Assembly: GCA_003168255.1 (NCBI GenBank)
Contig: PMSU01000047.1
Location: forward strand, 1 to 42,594
DNA: 42,594 bases
DNA from: Actinomycetota bacterium
GTDB taxonomy: Bacteria > Actinomycetota > Actinomycetes > Streptosporangiales > Streptosporangiaceae
Direction of reading: 5' to 3'
The notes below the pieces were generated by a model that was not told the DNA's origin, made no database searches, and was given only the letters and a program-made list of their open reading frames with translations. The position numbers and the translations under genes are program-made. Positions within the stretch are counted from its first letter, which is position 1. Every line of letters starts with the position of its first letter. This document shows positions 30,796-37,732 of this stretch, piece by piece.

Positions 30796-31998
30796 GTGTC
30801 GCGGACGGACGAGCAGTCCCTATCGCCTAGCCAGCAGAACGTCGCGGACGGGCGGGGCAGGAACGATCAGCCGCCAGCGCTGACCACGCCCGCCGACCGC
30901 CCGCGCGCATGGTCGCGCGAGGATCTTCAGCAGCGTCTGGAACGACTACCCCGCGGGCACCCCAGCTCCCCCTACAACGCCGATGGCACCGCCAAGCCGC
31001 CGCCGCCCAACCTGCGCGCGATCGAACTGCCCCTCCCAGACGAAGAATCCGCCGACGGCGGTATGAGTGACGAATCGAATGTTCGGGTGGCCGTGCCGAA
31101 GACAGATCTGAGGGAGAGGGCAGGTGCCCCGGAGCAGGCTGGCACCGATCACCTCGATGTCCCAGCATCCGACCTCAAGCTGCTATCCGACACCGAGCAT
31201 GTCGAGTACACCTGCAACGTCCGAGAGCAGTTGGCCCACGCTCGCGATAACGGGCTGCCCACCGACCGGAAATTCTTCAACCCGCAGGAGGACAGCTGGA
31301 CGACGGAGAGGCAGGTTGTGCACCGCGATCTCGTTGATGGCCTATACGAAAACGCGATCGGTGTTCCCTGCGAACAGAAGGCGGTCATGGCGGGTGGACT
31401 TCCCGGAGCCGGTAAGTCCACGGTGCTGGAGCGGTACGCCGGTATCGATCGTTCGCAGTATCTGACGATTAACCCGGATGACGTTAAAGAGGAGATGGCC
31501 GTCCGTGGGCTGATTCCCGAAGTGGAGGGGCTGTCACCTATGGAGGCGTCCGACCTGGTGCATGAGGAATCGTCGCACGTCGCTAAATTGCTCGCGGAGC
31601 GAGCGCTGCGGGACGGGAAGAACATCATCTGGGACATAACGATGTCCAGTAGGCCGTCCACTGAGCGGCGACTCGATGACCTCGACCGAGCAGGCTATGT
31701 CACTACTGGGATCTTCGTAGACATAACTATCGAGACAAGCGTACGGCGGGCAGACGCACGGCACCGCCACGGGCACGAGGAGTACCGCAACGACCGCGGC
31801 ATGGGTGGTCGCTTCGTGCCATCCGAAGTGATCAGGTCTCAGGAAGACGGAGAGTGGGGAAGCAAGAATCGCCGCACGCTCGAGGAGATCAAGGAGAGGC
31901 TTGCCGACTGTGTGATCTACGACAACTCCGCAGACGGCCATGAGCCGGTGATGGTGACCTCTGGCCACAGAACCACGGAATTTGAGGAGGAAGGGTGA
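30796..31998 (+). CDS. Zeta-toxin family protein (P-loop kinase)
   Basis: A 400-residue protein. The N-terminus is disordered and carries EDLQQRLERLPRGHPSSPY (residues 42-60) followed by a Pro-rich stretch; this motif recurs in the gene at 2132. The zeta domain follows: EQLAHARDNGLPTDRKFF, a WTTER segment, Walker A GGLPGAGKST (200-209, Lys207), DRSQYLTINPDDVKEEMAVRG, GLSPMEASDLVHEESSHVAK, NIIWDITMSS, FVDITIETSVRRADARHRH and GMGGRFVPSEVIRSQ. Zeta/PezT enzymes phosphorylate UDP-N-acetylglucosamine and poison cell-wall synthesis; the catalytic and Arg-rich segments appear intact. The GTG at 30796 is preceded by GAAGGGGG; longer starts exist. The stop overlaps the next gene by 4 bases. Confidence 0.9.
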   Translation: MSRTDEQSLSPSQQNVADGRGRNDQPPALTTPADRPRAWSREDLQQRLERLPRGHPSSPYNADGTAKPPPPNLRAIELPLPDEESADGGMSDESNVRVAVPKTDLRERAGAPEQAGTDHLDVPASDLKLLSDTEHVEYTCNVREQLAHARDNGLPTDRKFFNPQEDSWTTERQVVHRDLVDGLYENAIGVPCEQKAVMAGGLPGAGKSTVLERYAGIDRSQYLTINPDDVKEEMAVRGLIPEVEGLSPMEASDLVHEESSHVAKLLAERALRDGKNIIWDITMSSRPSTERRLDDLDRAGYVTTGIFVDITIETSVRRADARHRHGHEEYRNDRGMGGRFVPSEVIRSQEDGEWGSKNRRTLEEIKERLADCVIYDNSADGHEPVMVTSGHRTTEFEEEG

Positions 31999-32306
31999 GT
32001 AGCGGCTTCCGCAATAGTGAGGTGACCGAGCTGCTCGACAGGTACAAGGTCGGTGACCTAACACTGGATGAACTCGCCCAACGGTTCCGTACCCGCCGCT
32101 GGCCACGGCGCATGAAAGGTCCATCCCCGCAGACCTATCTGGAGATGGCCGCCAGGGCGCAGGAAGATCCAGACACCTACGAACCAGGGTCCTTCGATGA
32201 TGTTGAAGCTGTCTTCTTTCAACACGAGCTGTCTGTCGAAGAGTTTGACACTCTAAAAACGGCGATGGCGGAGGCGCTCAAGGCCGAAGATCGCGGCGAG
32301 CTGTAG
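31995..32306 (+). CDS. Small protein coupled to the zeta toxin, candidate antitoxin
   Basis: A 103-residue acidic, helical protein with no named family that I recognise. It has two similar helix-turn units: LLDRYKVGDLTLDELAQRFR, then PGSFDDVEAVFFQHELSVEE, FDTLKTAMAEALKAEDRGEL. The G-D-L-T-L-D-E-L pattern recalls SHOCT or DUF1707 modules. The same domain is the C-terminal part of the pseudo-zeta protein at 29750, which ties it to zeta kinases. The GTG at 31995 overlaps the toxin stop by 4 bases, so translation is coupled. An antitoxin role is inferred from position and from the fusion; if so, the gene order (toxin first) is opposite to epsilon-zeta and PezAT. Confidence 0.8.
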   Translation: MSSGFRNSEVTELLDRYKVGDLTLDELAQRFRTRRWPRRMKGPSPQTYLEMAARAQEDPDTYEPGSFDDVEAVFFQHELSVEEFDTLKTAMAEALKAEDRGEL

Positions 32307-32394
32307 CGCGCAGGCGGGCGGGTACCAGCCCGGCCGCGGGACCATCGGCGCGCAACCACCAGTCAGCTCCCGTCGTGGCCAGCTTCAGCCTCAT
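32278..32394 (-). CDS. Possible 38-residue protein antisense to the candidate antitoxin end
   Basis: An ATG at 32394 follows a strong GAGGAGG site (about 8 bases away) and opens a frame MRLKLATTGADWWLRADGPA, then AGLVPARLRATARRDLRP, ending inside the 3' end of the 31995 gene. No family is known to me. It may be a real small gene or chance. The rest of the 32307-32702 gap shows nothing convincing. Confidence 0.3.
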   Translation of the reverse strand: MRLKLATTGADWWLRADGPAAGLVPARLRATARRDLRP

Positions 32395-32702
32395 CGTGTA
32401 CCTGCCTCCTCAACCGGATCGGGCCTTGGCGGATGGCCGAAGCTGACGGCGTCAGTCGGGCGGAAGGCGTGGCGGAACGGGCGTCCGGGGGCGACACTGG
32501 CATGTCGGACTCTGCGCGTCCCAGGCGGGACTTCCTGAGTTCCAAGTGCCTTCGACCAGCTCAGCGGCGGTCCGTCCTCGACGGTGACGCTTTGCGGTGC
32601 GCAGGGGAGCCGCGCGGAGCCCCATAACGTTGGCCACCGGAACAGCTATCCCGGGCGGGCCGGCCGGCAGTACGGGCTTGCCGGGGGAGAGGGGGCTGAT
32701 CC

Positions 32703-34379
32703 ATGCACCAGGGCGGCGTGCGTCAACCGAGGCGACGGTCAGTAACAGTCGCGGTGATCGTGGCCGTGCTGGTAGTCGCGCTCGGCGCGGCCGGGGGCAG
32801 CTATCTGCTGCTCCGGCACAGTGCAGGAAGCCCGCGCCCGGCTGCCGCCAGCTACCTGCTCGCCTGGCAGCAGGGTGCCTATCCCGCCATGGACAAGGAC
32901 AGCGTGAATGTCCCGCGGTCCGGCCTGGCCGGCCCGCTGAAGCTGGCGTCATCCGAACTCGGCATCCGAAGTATCCGTCTGTCGCTCCGCTCGGTAACAG
33001 AAAGCGGCGGGTCAGCACAAGCGCGGTTCACCGCCACCGCTGACCTCGCGAGCGGACACACATGGACCTATCGCGGGCAACTGCGCCTGGTCCAGCGGGA
33101 CGGTCGCTGGTGGGTGAGCTGGAGCCCGGCCGCGATCTACCCCGGGCTCGGCCCTGGCGAGCGGTTCGTGCTCGGCGCTGTCTGGCCGGCCAGGGCGTCC
33201 GTGTTCGCGGCCGACGGTACCGTGCTGAGCTCACCGGCGGTGATTGCGGAGTCCGGATCCATCTCGCTGCTGACCGGTGACGTGGTAAAGGCCACGGCTG
33301 CCCAGGCCAAGGCACTGGGTGCCCCGTACAAGACCGGCGACGAGATCGGCCAGGGCGGGATCGAGCAGGCCTATCAGGCCCAGTTGGCTGGCCGGCCGTC
33401 CCTGACTATCCGGATCGAGGGCCCCGGCGATCACACGGACTCAACAGCGGCCCGCTTCCCGGTGGTGGCCGGGACACCCGTGCGGACCAGCATCGATATG
33501 CAGGATCAGCTGGCCGCGTCGCAGGCCGTCTCGTCCGCGGCGACGGCGAAGCCCGTGGACGTGGTGGCCATCCAGCCATCTACCGGCAGGGTGCTGGCCG
33601 TGGTCGAGCGTCCCGGCGGATTCGACCGTGCGCTCGAGGGAGTGTTCCCTCCCGGCTCGACATTCAAGGTCGTGACCGGGTCCGCCCTCGCGGCCAAGGG
33701 GATGCGCCCGTCCAGCACGGTGCAGTGCCCCAGCCAGGTAACGATCGATGGCAGGACGTTCCACAACGACAACAACGAGCAGTACGGCACTACCAACCTG
33801 CAAACTGCCTTCGCCGTGTCGTGCAACTCCACATTCGCCCTGCTTGCCACGCAGCGGCTAGACGGATCCTCGCTCGCGTCGATGGCAGCCAACTTCGGCT
33901 ATAACGCCCAGCCCGCGCTGGGCATCTCCGCCGCGCTCGGCCGGTTCACCACCCCGCAGGCGTTGGTCGATCTGGCCGCTGATGCCTTCGGCCAGGGAAC
34001 CGACCTGGTCAATCCCCTTAGCCAGGCAACCGAGGCGGCCGCCATCGAAGACGGCACCTGGCGGCCGCCGCTGCTGGTGACCAGTCCCGCGCCGCGGCAG
34101 GCCGCCCAGCCGCGCCCGCTGACCGCCGCGATCCTGGACACGCTGCGCCCGATGATGCGGGCGGTAGTCACCAGCGGCACCGCGGCCGGGGTTGGCTTTC
34201 CCCCCGGCGTCTATGGGAAGACCGGCACAGCCGAGTACGGCTCGGGTCCCAACCCGCCTTCGCATGGCTGGTTCATCGGCTACCAAGGTGACCTGGCCTT
34301 CGCCGTGCTGGTCGAAGGCGGCGGTACCGGAGCCGACAGCGCCGGACCGATCGCTAACGCGTTCCTGCGCAAATTGTGA
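32703..34379 (+). CDS. Penicillin-binding protein, transpeptidase with NTF2-like N-terminal domain
   Basis: A 558-residue membrane-anchored transpeptidase. A basic start and TM (VTVAVIVAVLVVALGAAGG, about residues 14-36) precede an NTF2-like MecA-type N-terminal domain (ASYLLAWQQGAYPAMDKDSV and following). The transpeptidase domain has SxxK in PGSTFK (Ser319, Lys322), the SxN motif SCN (373-375) and KTGT (506-509). It is a class B-type PBP that should crosslink peptidoglycan at the cell surface; the close similarity of such proteins across actinobacteria suggests a role in growth or sporulation, which the sequence cannot settle. GGGGGAGAGGGGG lies upstream of the ATG. Confidence 0.93.
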   Translation: MHQGGVRQPRRRSVTVAVIVAVLVVALGAAGGSYLLLRHSAGSPRPAAASYLLAWQQGAYPAMDKDSVNVPRSGLAGPLKLASSELGIRSIRLSLRSVTESGGSAQARFTATADLASGHTWTYRGQLRLVQRDGRWWVSWSPAAIYPGLGPGERFVLGAVWPARASVFAADGTVLSSPAVIAESGSISLLTGDVVKATAAQAKALGAPYKTGDEIGQGGIEQAYQAQLAGRPSLTIRIEGPGDHTDSTAARFPVVAGTPVRTSIDMQDQLAASQAVSSAATAKPVDVVAIQPSTGRVLAVVERPGGFDRALEGVFPPGSTFKVVTGSALAAKGMRPSSTVQCPSQVTIDGRTFHNDNNEQYGTTNLQTAFAVSCNSTFALLATQRLDGSSLASMAANFGYNAQPALGISAALGRFTTPQALVDLAADAFGQGTDLVNPLSQATEAAAIEDGTWRPPLLVTSPAPRQAAQPRPLTAAILDTLRPMMRAVVTSGTAAGVGFPPGVYGKTGTAEYGSGPNPPSHGWFIGYQGDLAFAVLVEGGGTGADSAGPIANAFLRKL

Positions 34380-34395
34380 TCCGTCCAGGCTTACC

Positions 34396-34422
34396 GGGCT
34401 GGCGCGGAGGTCTGCCCAGCCC
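34396..34422 (+). terminator. Terminator-like hairpin after the PBP gene
   Basis: GGGCTGG (34396-34402) and CCAGCCC (34416-34422) form a 7-bp GC stem with a 13-base loop, starting 17 bases after the PBP stop. There is no U tract. It is a likely rho-independent-like end in a GC-rich host. Confidence 0.5.
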
Positions 34423-34527
34423 GAGGCCAGATCGTGGCCAGTCCGGCTGCTAAGGGCCCGCAGAGAAGTAGGCCGCAGGTTTCGTGATCGTCAGGTCGGG
34501 CCGGGCGCTGGGCAAGAGTTCAGGAGC

Positions 34528-34549
34528 GCCCGCCCGGACGCGGGCGGGC
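34528..34549. terminator. Strong GC hairpin in the PBP/SMP-30 gap
   Basis: GCCCGCCCG (34528-34536) and CGGGCGGGC (34541-34549) form a perfect 9-bp stem with a 4-base GACG loop. It lies between two convergent genes and could end transcription from either side. Confidence 0.5.
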
Positions 34550-34689
34550 CACGCGCTGGTTAGCGCGCGGACGTAAGCCGGCGCGTGACCGTGCACGGCG
34601 GTTCTGGCACGCCGCCGTCTGGAGTCCTCGAACAGCCGGCGCCCGCACCGGGGAAAGCGCCCGCAGGCGCCTCATTCCGCATCGTTTCC

Positions 34690-34743
34690 AAGATCGATGT
34701 GGCGGAGCCCCCCACCGGTGGTAGGCCCTGCCACATCGATCTT
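34690..34743 (+). repeat. Dispersed palindromic element, copy B
   Basis: AAGATCGATGTGGC (34690-34703) and GCCACATCGATCTT (34730-34743) form a perfect 14-bp stem around a core CCCCCCACCGGTGGTAGGC (34708-34726), which holds a smaller palindrome, CCACCGGTGG. It is the most intact of three copies. It sits in the 34380-34877 gap between convergent genes. Confidence 0.85.
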
Positions 34744-34877
34744 CGGCGGCGCTCCGGAAGTCGTGGCTCACGGGGTCGGTGGTGCCGGTGTGACGGGAGT
34801 GATCCGGCCGGCCGGGTCCGCGAGGCACCGCACGATCGTCCGGGATCAGGAAACGACGGTTTACGCCACAACGTGTC

Positions 34878-35726
34878 CTAAGGCCAGCCAGCGCCTGGTG
34901 CGGGCGCTTCGGCCATGAGCACCTGCCCTGTTCGTTCCGCATCAGCCATGTGGTCGATGCCGCGCCACTCGGCCGCCATCATGAACAGTGTTCGACCGTC
35001 ACCGCCGCCAAGCATGCAAGCGAAGCAGCCCCGGTCAGCGTCGATCGTCTGCAGCACCTCCCCGCCTTCGCGAACGCGCGCGCAGCGCTTGTTGGGGACA
35101 TCCGCATACCAGGCAGCACCCTCGGCGTCGAGGCAGATGCCGTCGGGGACCCCGTCGCCGAGGTCAGCCCAGACCCGCCGGTTCGACAGGCTGCCATCGG
35201 CGGCGATGTCGAAAGCCGAGAGCCTCTTGCCGTAGGACTCGGCGACAATCAGCGTCGAGTTGTCGGGCGTCACGGCCATGCCATTTCCGAACGCGATGCC
35301 GTCGGCCACCTGCCGAGCCGAGCCGTCAGGGGTGATTACGGCGATGATGCCGGGGGAGAACGGCTCGCCGGCCATAAGGTCGAAGCCGCCACCGTTGACG
35401 TAGGCGTTGCCGCGGCCGTCCACGACAATCTCGTTGAAGCCGTGGTCGATCCCGTTCAGGTCAGCATGGGTGGCCAGCGCCCCGCCTGCCTCCCGGCGCA
35501 GCAGAAGCGCCTCGGGCCCCGATATGACAAGAAGGCGGCCATCGGGCAGCCAGTCGATGGAGAACGGGAGCGTCGTCGGTACGCGGGCCACGACCTCGCT
35601 GGTGCCGTTGAGATCGACCGCGACGATTTCCTGCGTGCCCCAGTTAGAGAACCAGAGGCGGCCATCGTGCCACCGCGGCGACTCACCGATGACGAGGCCG
35701 GTGAGCAGGGTCTGCGGTTCGGACAT
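34878..35726 (-). CDS. SMP-30/gluconolactonase family protein
   Basis: A 282-residue six-bladed beta-propeller. Visible are GLVIGESPRWHDGRLWFSNW (the Glu metal ligand in GESPRW), a second ligand region DLNGIDHGFNEIVVDGRGNAYV, FGNGMAVTPDNSTLIVAESY and the late metal/catalytic Asp in GDGVPDGICLDAEGAAWYAD. These are the Ca2+/Zn2+ sites of lactonases that open sugar lactones. AAGGAG precedes the ATG at 35726; the upstream extension to 35780 is not needed. It shares orientation with the SRPBCC gene. It could act on a lactone made in sugar-acid catabolism, such as that of the 21-25 kb operon. Confidence 0.92.
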   Translation of the reverse strand: MSEPQTLLTGLVIGESPRWHDGRLWFSNWGTQEIVAVDLNGTSEVVARVPTTLPFSIDWLPDGRLLVISGPEALLLRREAGGALATHADLNGIDHGFNEIVVDGRGNAYVNGGGFDLMAGEPFSPGIIAVITPDGSARQVADGIAFGNGMAVTPDNSTLIVAESYGKRLSAFDIAADGSLSNRRVWADLGDGVPDGICLDAEGAAWYADVPNKRCARVREGGEVLQTIDADRGCFACMLGGGDGRTLFMMAAEWRGIDHMADAERTGQVLMAEAPAPGAGWP

Positions 35727-35822
35727 CAAGGACTCCTTGGCCGGGGCGACCCAGGCGGGCGCCGTACAGGTGTTTCGCACCCTCTACACGAACGGCTTGC
35801 GACTGGATCGACACCGGTGGGC

Positions 35823-36302
35823 CTAGCCGCCTCGCGTGACCGTCCGGGCGAGGATCCCTAGCGTGGCCCGCAGTGCTCCCTCTGATATGACCGGGAAGAT
35901 CCCGGCCTCCTTCCAGACCGGGTCGCTGTTCGACCAGTCGTAGTACGAGGTGGCGAGCGTGCCATCCTCGACGGGCTCGAGCACGTACCCATAGACCTGA
36001 CCGATCGGCGGTCGGATCTGCCCGAGGACGGTCCATGCGATCTCGCGGTCAGGCACCAGCGTCACGATGGTGACGGTCACGTCGTAGCGGCCCATCGGGT
36101 AGTCGTTCAGCGCCTCGCGATCCATGTGAACCACGAAGCTGTCGCCGACGGCAGTCACCGGCTCGCCGGTGGCGTCCATCAGCATCCCGGAGCTGTCGAT
36201 CGCCACATGTCCCTGCGGATCGCACAGCAGCCGAAAGATGGTCGCTGGATCCGCCGTTATCGTCCGCTGGACTTCCAGCCGCTCGCTTGTCATCTCCGAC
36301 AT
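35823..36302 (-). CDS. SRPBCC/polyketide-cyclase-like protein
   Basis: A 159-residue START-like (SRPBCC) protein. The typical opening is LEVQRTITADPATIFRLLCD, followed by a ligand-cavity strand, DSFVVHMDREALNDYPMGRY, and VTIVTLVPDREIAWTVLGQ, and it ends with helix ISEGALRATLGILARTV. Such folds bind hydrophobic ligands or act as dehydratases/cyclases; the ligand is unknown. The start at 36302 or the next Met (36293) is possible. It lies 96 bases before the SMP-30 gene on the same strand and is divergent from the aminotransferase. Confidence 0.8.
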   Translation of the reverse strand: MSEMTSERLEVQRTITADPATIFRLLCDPQGHVAIDSSGMLMDATGEPVTAVGDSFVVHMDREALNDYPMGRYDVTVTIVTLVPDREIAWTVLGQIRPPIGQVYGYVLEPVEDGTLATSYYDWSNSDPVWKEAGIFPVISEGALRATLGILARTVTRGG

Positions 36303-36412
36303 CCTGCCATCGTCCCGCCGCCTCCCGCGGCGGGAACGGCCGGCGGCGTCCAGCGGTGCCGCCGAAGCGGCAGGCCTGGGAGCAGGTGCTCACGTGCGGC
36401 AGACTAGGTGAC

Positions 36413-37732
36413 ATGACCGATCTACTCGCCCGACACCGCGCCGTTATGCCGAACTGGGTGGCGCTCTACTACGATCACCCGCTCGAGATCACGAGCGGCA
36501 AGGGGTGTCGCGTCACCGACGCCGAGGGGTGCAGCTACCTCGACTTCTTCGGCGGCATCCTCACGAACATGCTCGGCTACGACGTACCCGAAGTCCGGGA
36601 GGCGGTCGAGCGCCAGCTAGCCACCGGCGTGGTCCACACCTCCACGCTCTACCTGATCCGCCACCAGGTCGAGCTGGCCGAGAAGATCGCCAGGCTGTCC
36701 GGGATCGAGGACGCCAAGGTCTTCTTCACCAACTCAGGGACCGAGGCGAACGAGACCGCACTGCTGCTCGCCACGGCCGCGCGCGGATCGAACCAGGTGC
36801 TCGCGCTTCGCAATAGCTATCACGGGAGGTCGTTCGGAACCGTCGCTATCACCGGCAACGCGGCATGGAAAACTTCCGCGCACTCCCCGCTTGCCGTCCA
36901 CTACCTGCATGGCACGGACCAGCAGCTGCCGGCGTTCGTCGGCATGTCGGACGCGGAGTACACCCAAGCCGCCGTCGCCGACCTGCGGCACGTGCTGGCC
37001 ACCGCGGTCGCCGCTGATGTGGCCTGCTTCATCGCCGAGCCCGTGCAGGGCGTCGGCGGGTTCACGATGCCGCCGGACGGCCTGTTCGCCGCGTACAAGG
37101 AGGTGCTCGACGAACGGGGCATCCTGTTCATCTCCGACGAGGTGCAGAGCGGATGGGGCAGGACGGGCGAGCACTTCTGGGGCATCGGCGCGCATGGCAT
37201 CGTGCCGGACATGATGACGTTCGCCAAGGGAACAGGCAACGGTTTCGCGATCGGCGGGGTGGTCGCCCGCGGCAGCCTCATGGACGGCCTGAGCGCGAAC
37301 GGCGTCTCCACGTTCGGCGGCAATCCCTTGGCCACGGCCGCGGCCAACGCCACGCTGGACTACCTTCTCTCGCACGACCTCCAGGCCCGGGCCGCGAAGC
37401 TCGGGCGGCTGATCATCGGCGGCCTGCGCGAGGCCACCGTACGGCTCCCGGCGGTTGGCGAGGTCAGGGGCAAGGGCCTCATGTTCGCCGTGGACATGAT
37501 CGACCCGGACACCGGCGAGCCCAGCCCCGCGCTGGCCACGCGGCTGCTCGAGGAGACCAGGGATCACGGCCTGCTCATCGGCAAGGGCGGGCTGTACGGG
37601 CACGCGCTGCGGATGGCCCCGCCGATGACCCTGTCCGATGCCGAGGCCGCAGAGGGGCTGGCGATCCTCACCGACGCGCTCCGCGCGGTCAGCGCCGAGG
37701 CCACCGCCGCCGCTCAGGAGGCGTCGCGATGA
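36413..37732 (+). CDS. Class III aminotransferase (beta-amino acid / AGXT2-like)
   Basis: A 439-residue class III aminotransferase. Landmarks: DAEGCSYLDFFGGILTNMLG, phosphate-binding TNSGTEANETALLLATA, SYHGRSFGTVAITGN, FIAEPVQGVGGFTMP, LFISDEVQSGWGRTG with the PLP-pairing Asp, and MMTFAKGTGNGFAIGGVVA with the Schiff-base Lys. The overall sequence is like alanine-glyoxylate aminotransferase 2 and beta-aminoisobutyrate/beta-alanine aminotransferases. Its coupling (ATGA) to a methylmalonate-semialdehyde dehydrogenase supports beta-alanine or beta-aminoisobutyrate catabolism (pyrimidine or valine breakdown). The start at 36413 (MTDLLARHRAVMPN) has AGGTG a few bases upstream. Confidence 0.92.
   Translation: MTDLLARHRAVMPNWVALYYDHPLEITSGKGCRVTDAEGCSYLDFFGGILTNMLGYDVPEVREAVERQLATGVVHTSTLYLIRHQVELAEKIARLSGIEDAKVFFTNSGTEANETALLLATAARGSNQVLALRNSYHGRSFGTVAITGNAAWKTSAHSPLAVHYLHGTDQQLPAFVGMSDAEYTQAAVADLRHVLATAVAADVACFIAEPVQGVGGFTMPPDGLFAAYKEVLDERGILFISDEVQSGWGRTGEHFWGIGAHGIVPDMMTFAKGTGNGFAIGGVVARGSLMDGLSANGVSTFGGNPLATAAANATLDYLLSHDLQARAAKLGRLIIGGLREATVRLPAVGEVRGKGLMFAVDMIDPDTGEPSPALATRLLEETRDHGLLIGKGGLYGHALRMAPPMTLSDAEAAEGLAILTDALRAVSAEATAAAQEASR

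Noticed and set aside
37153..37728. N-terminal extension of the methylmalonate-semialdehyde dehydrogenase
   Set aside because: It is another frame of the aminotransferase. MKHVSHWIGG at 37729 is the family start and has CAGGAGG upstream.
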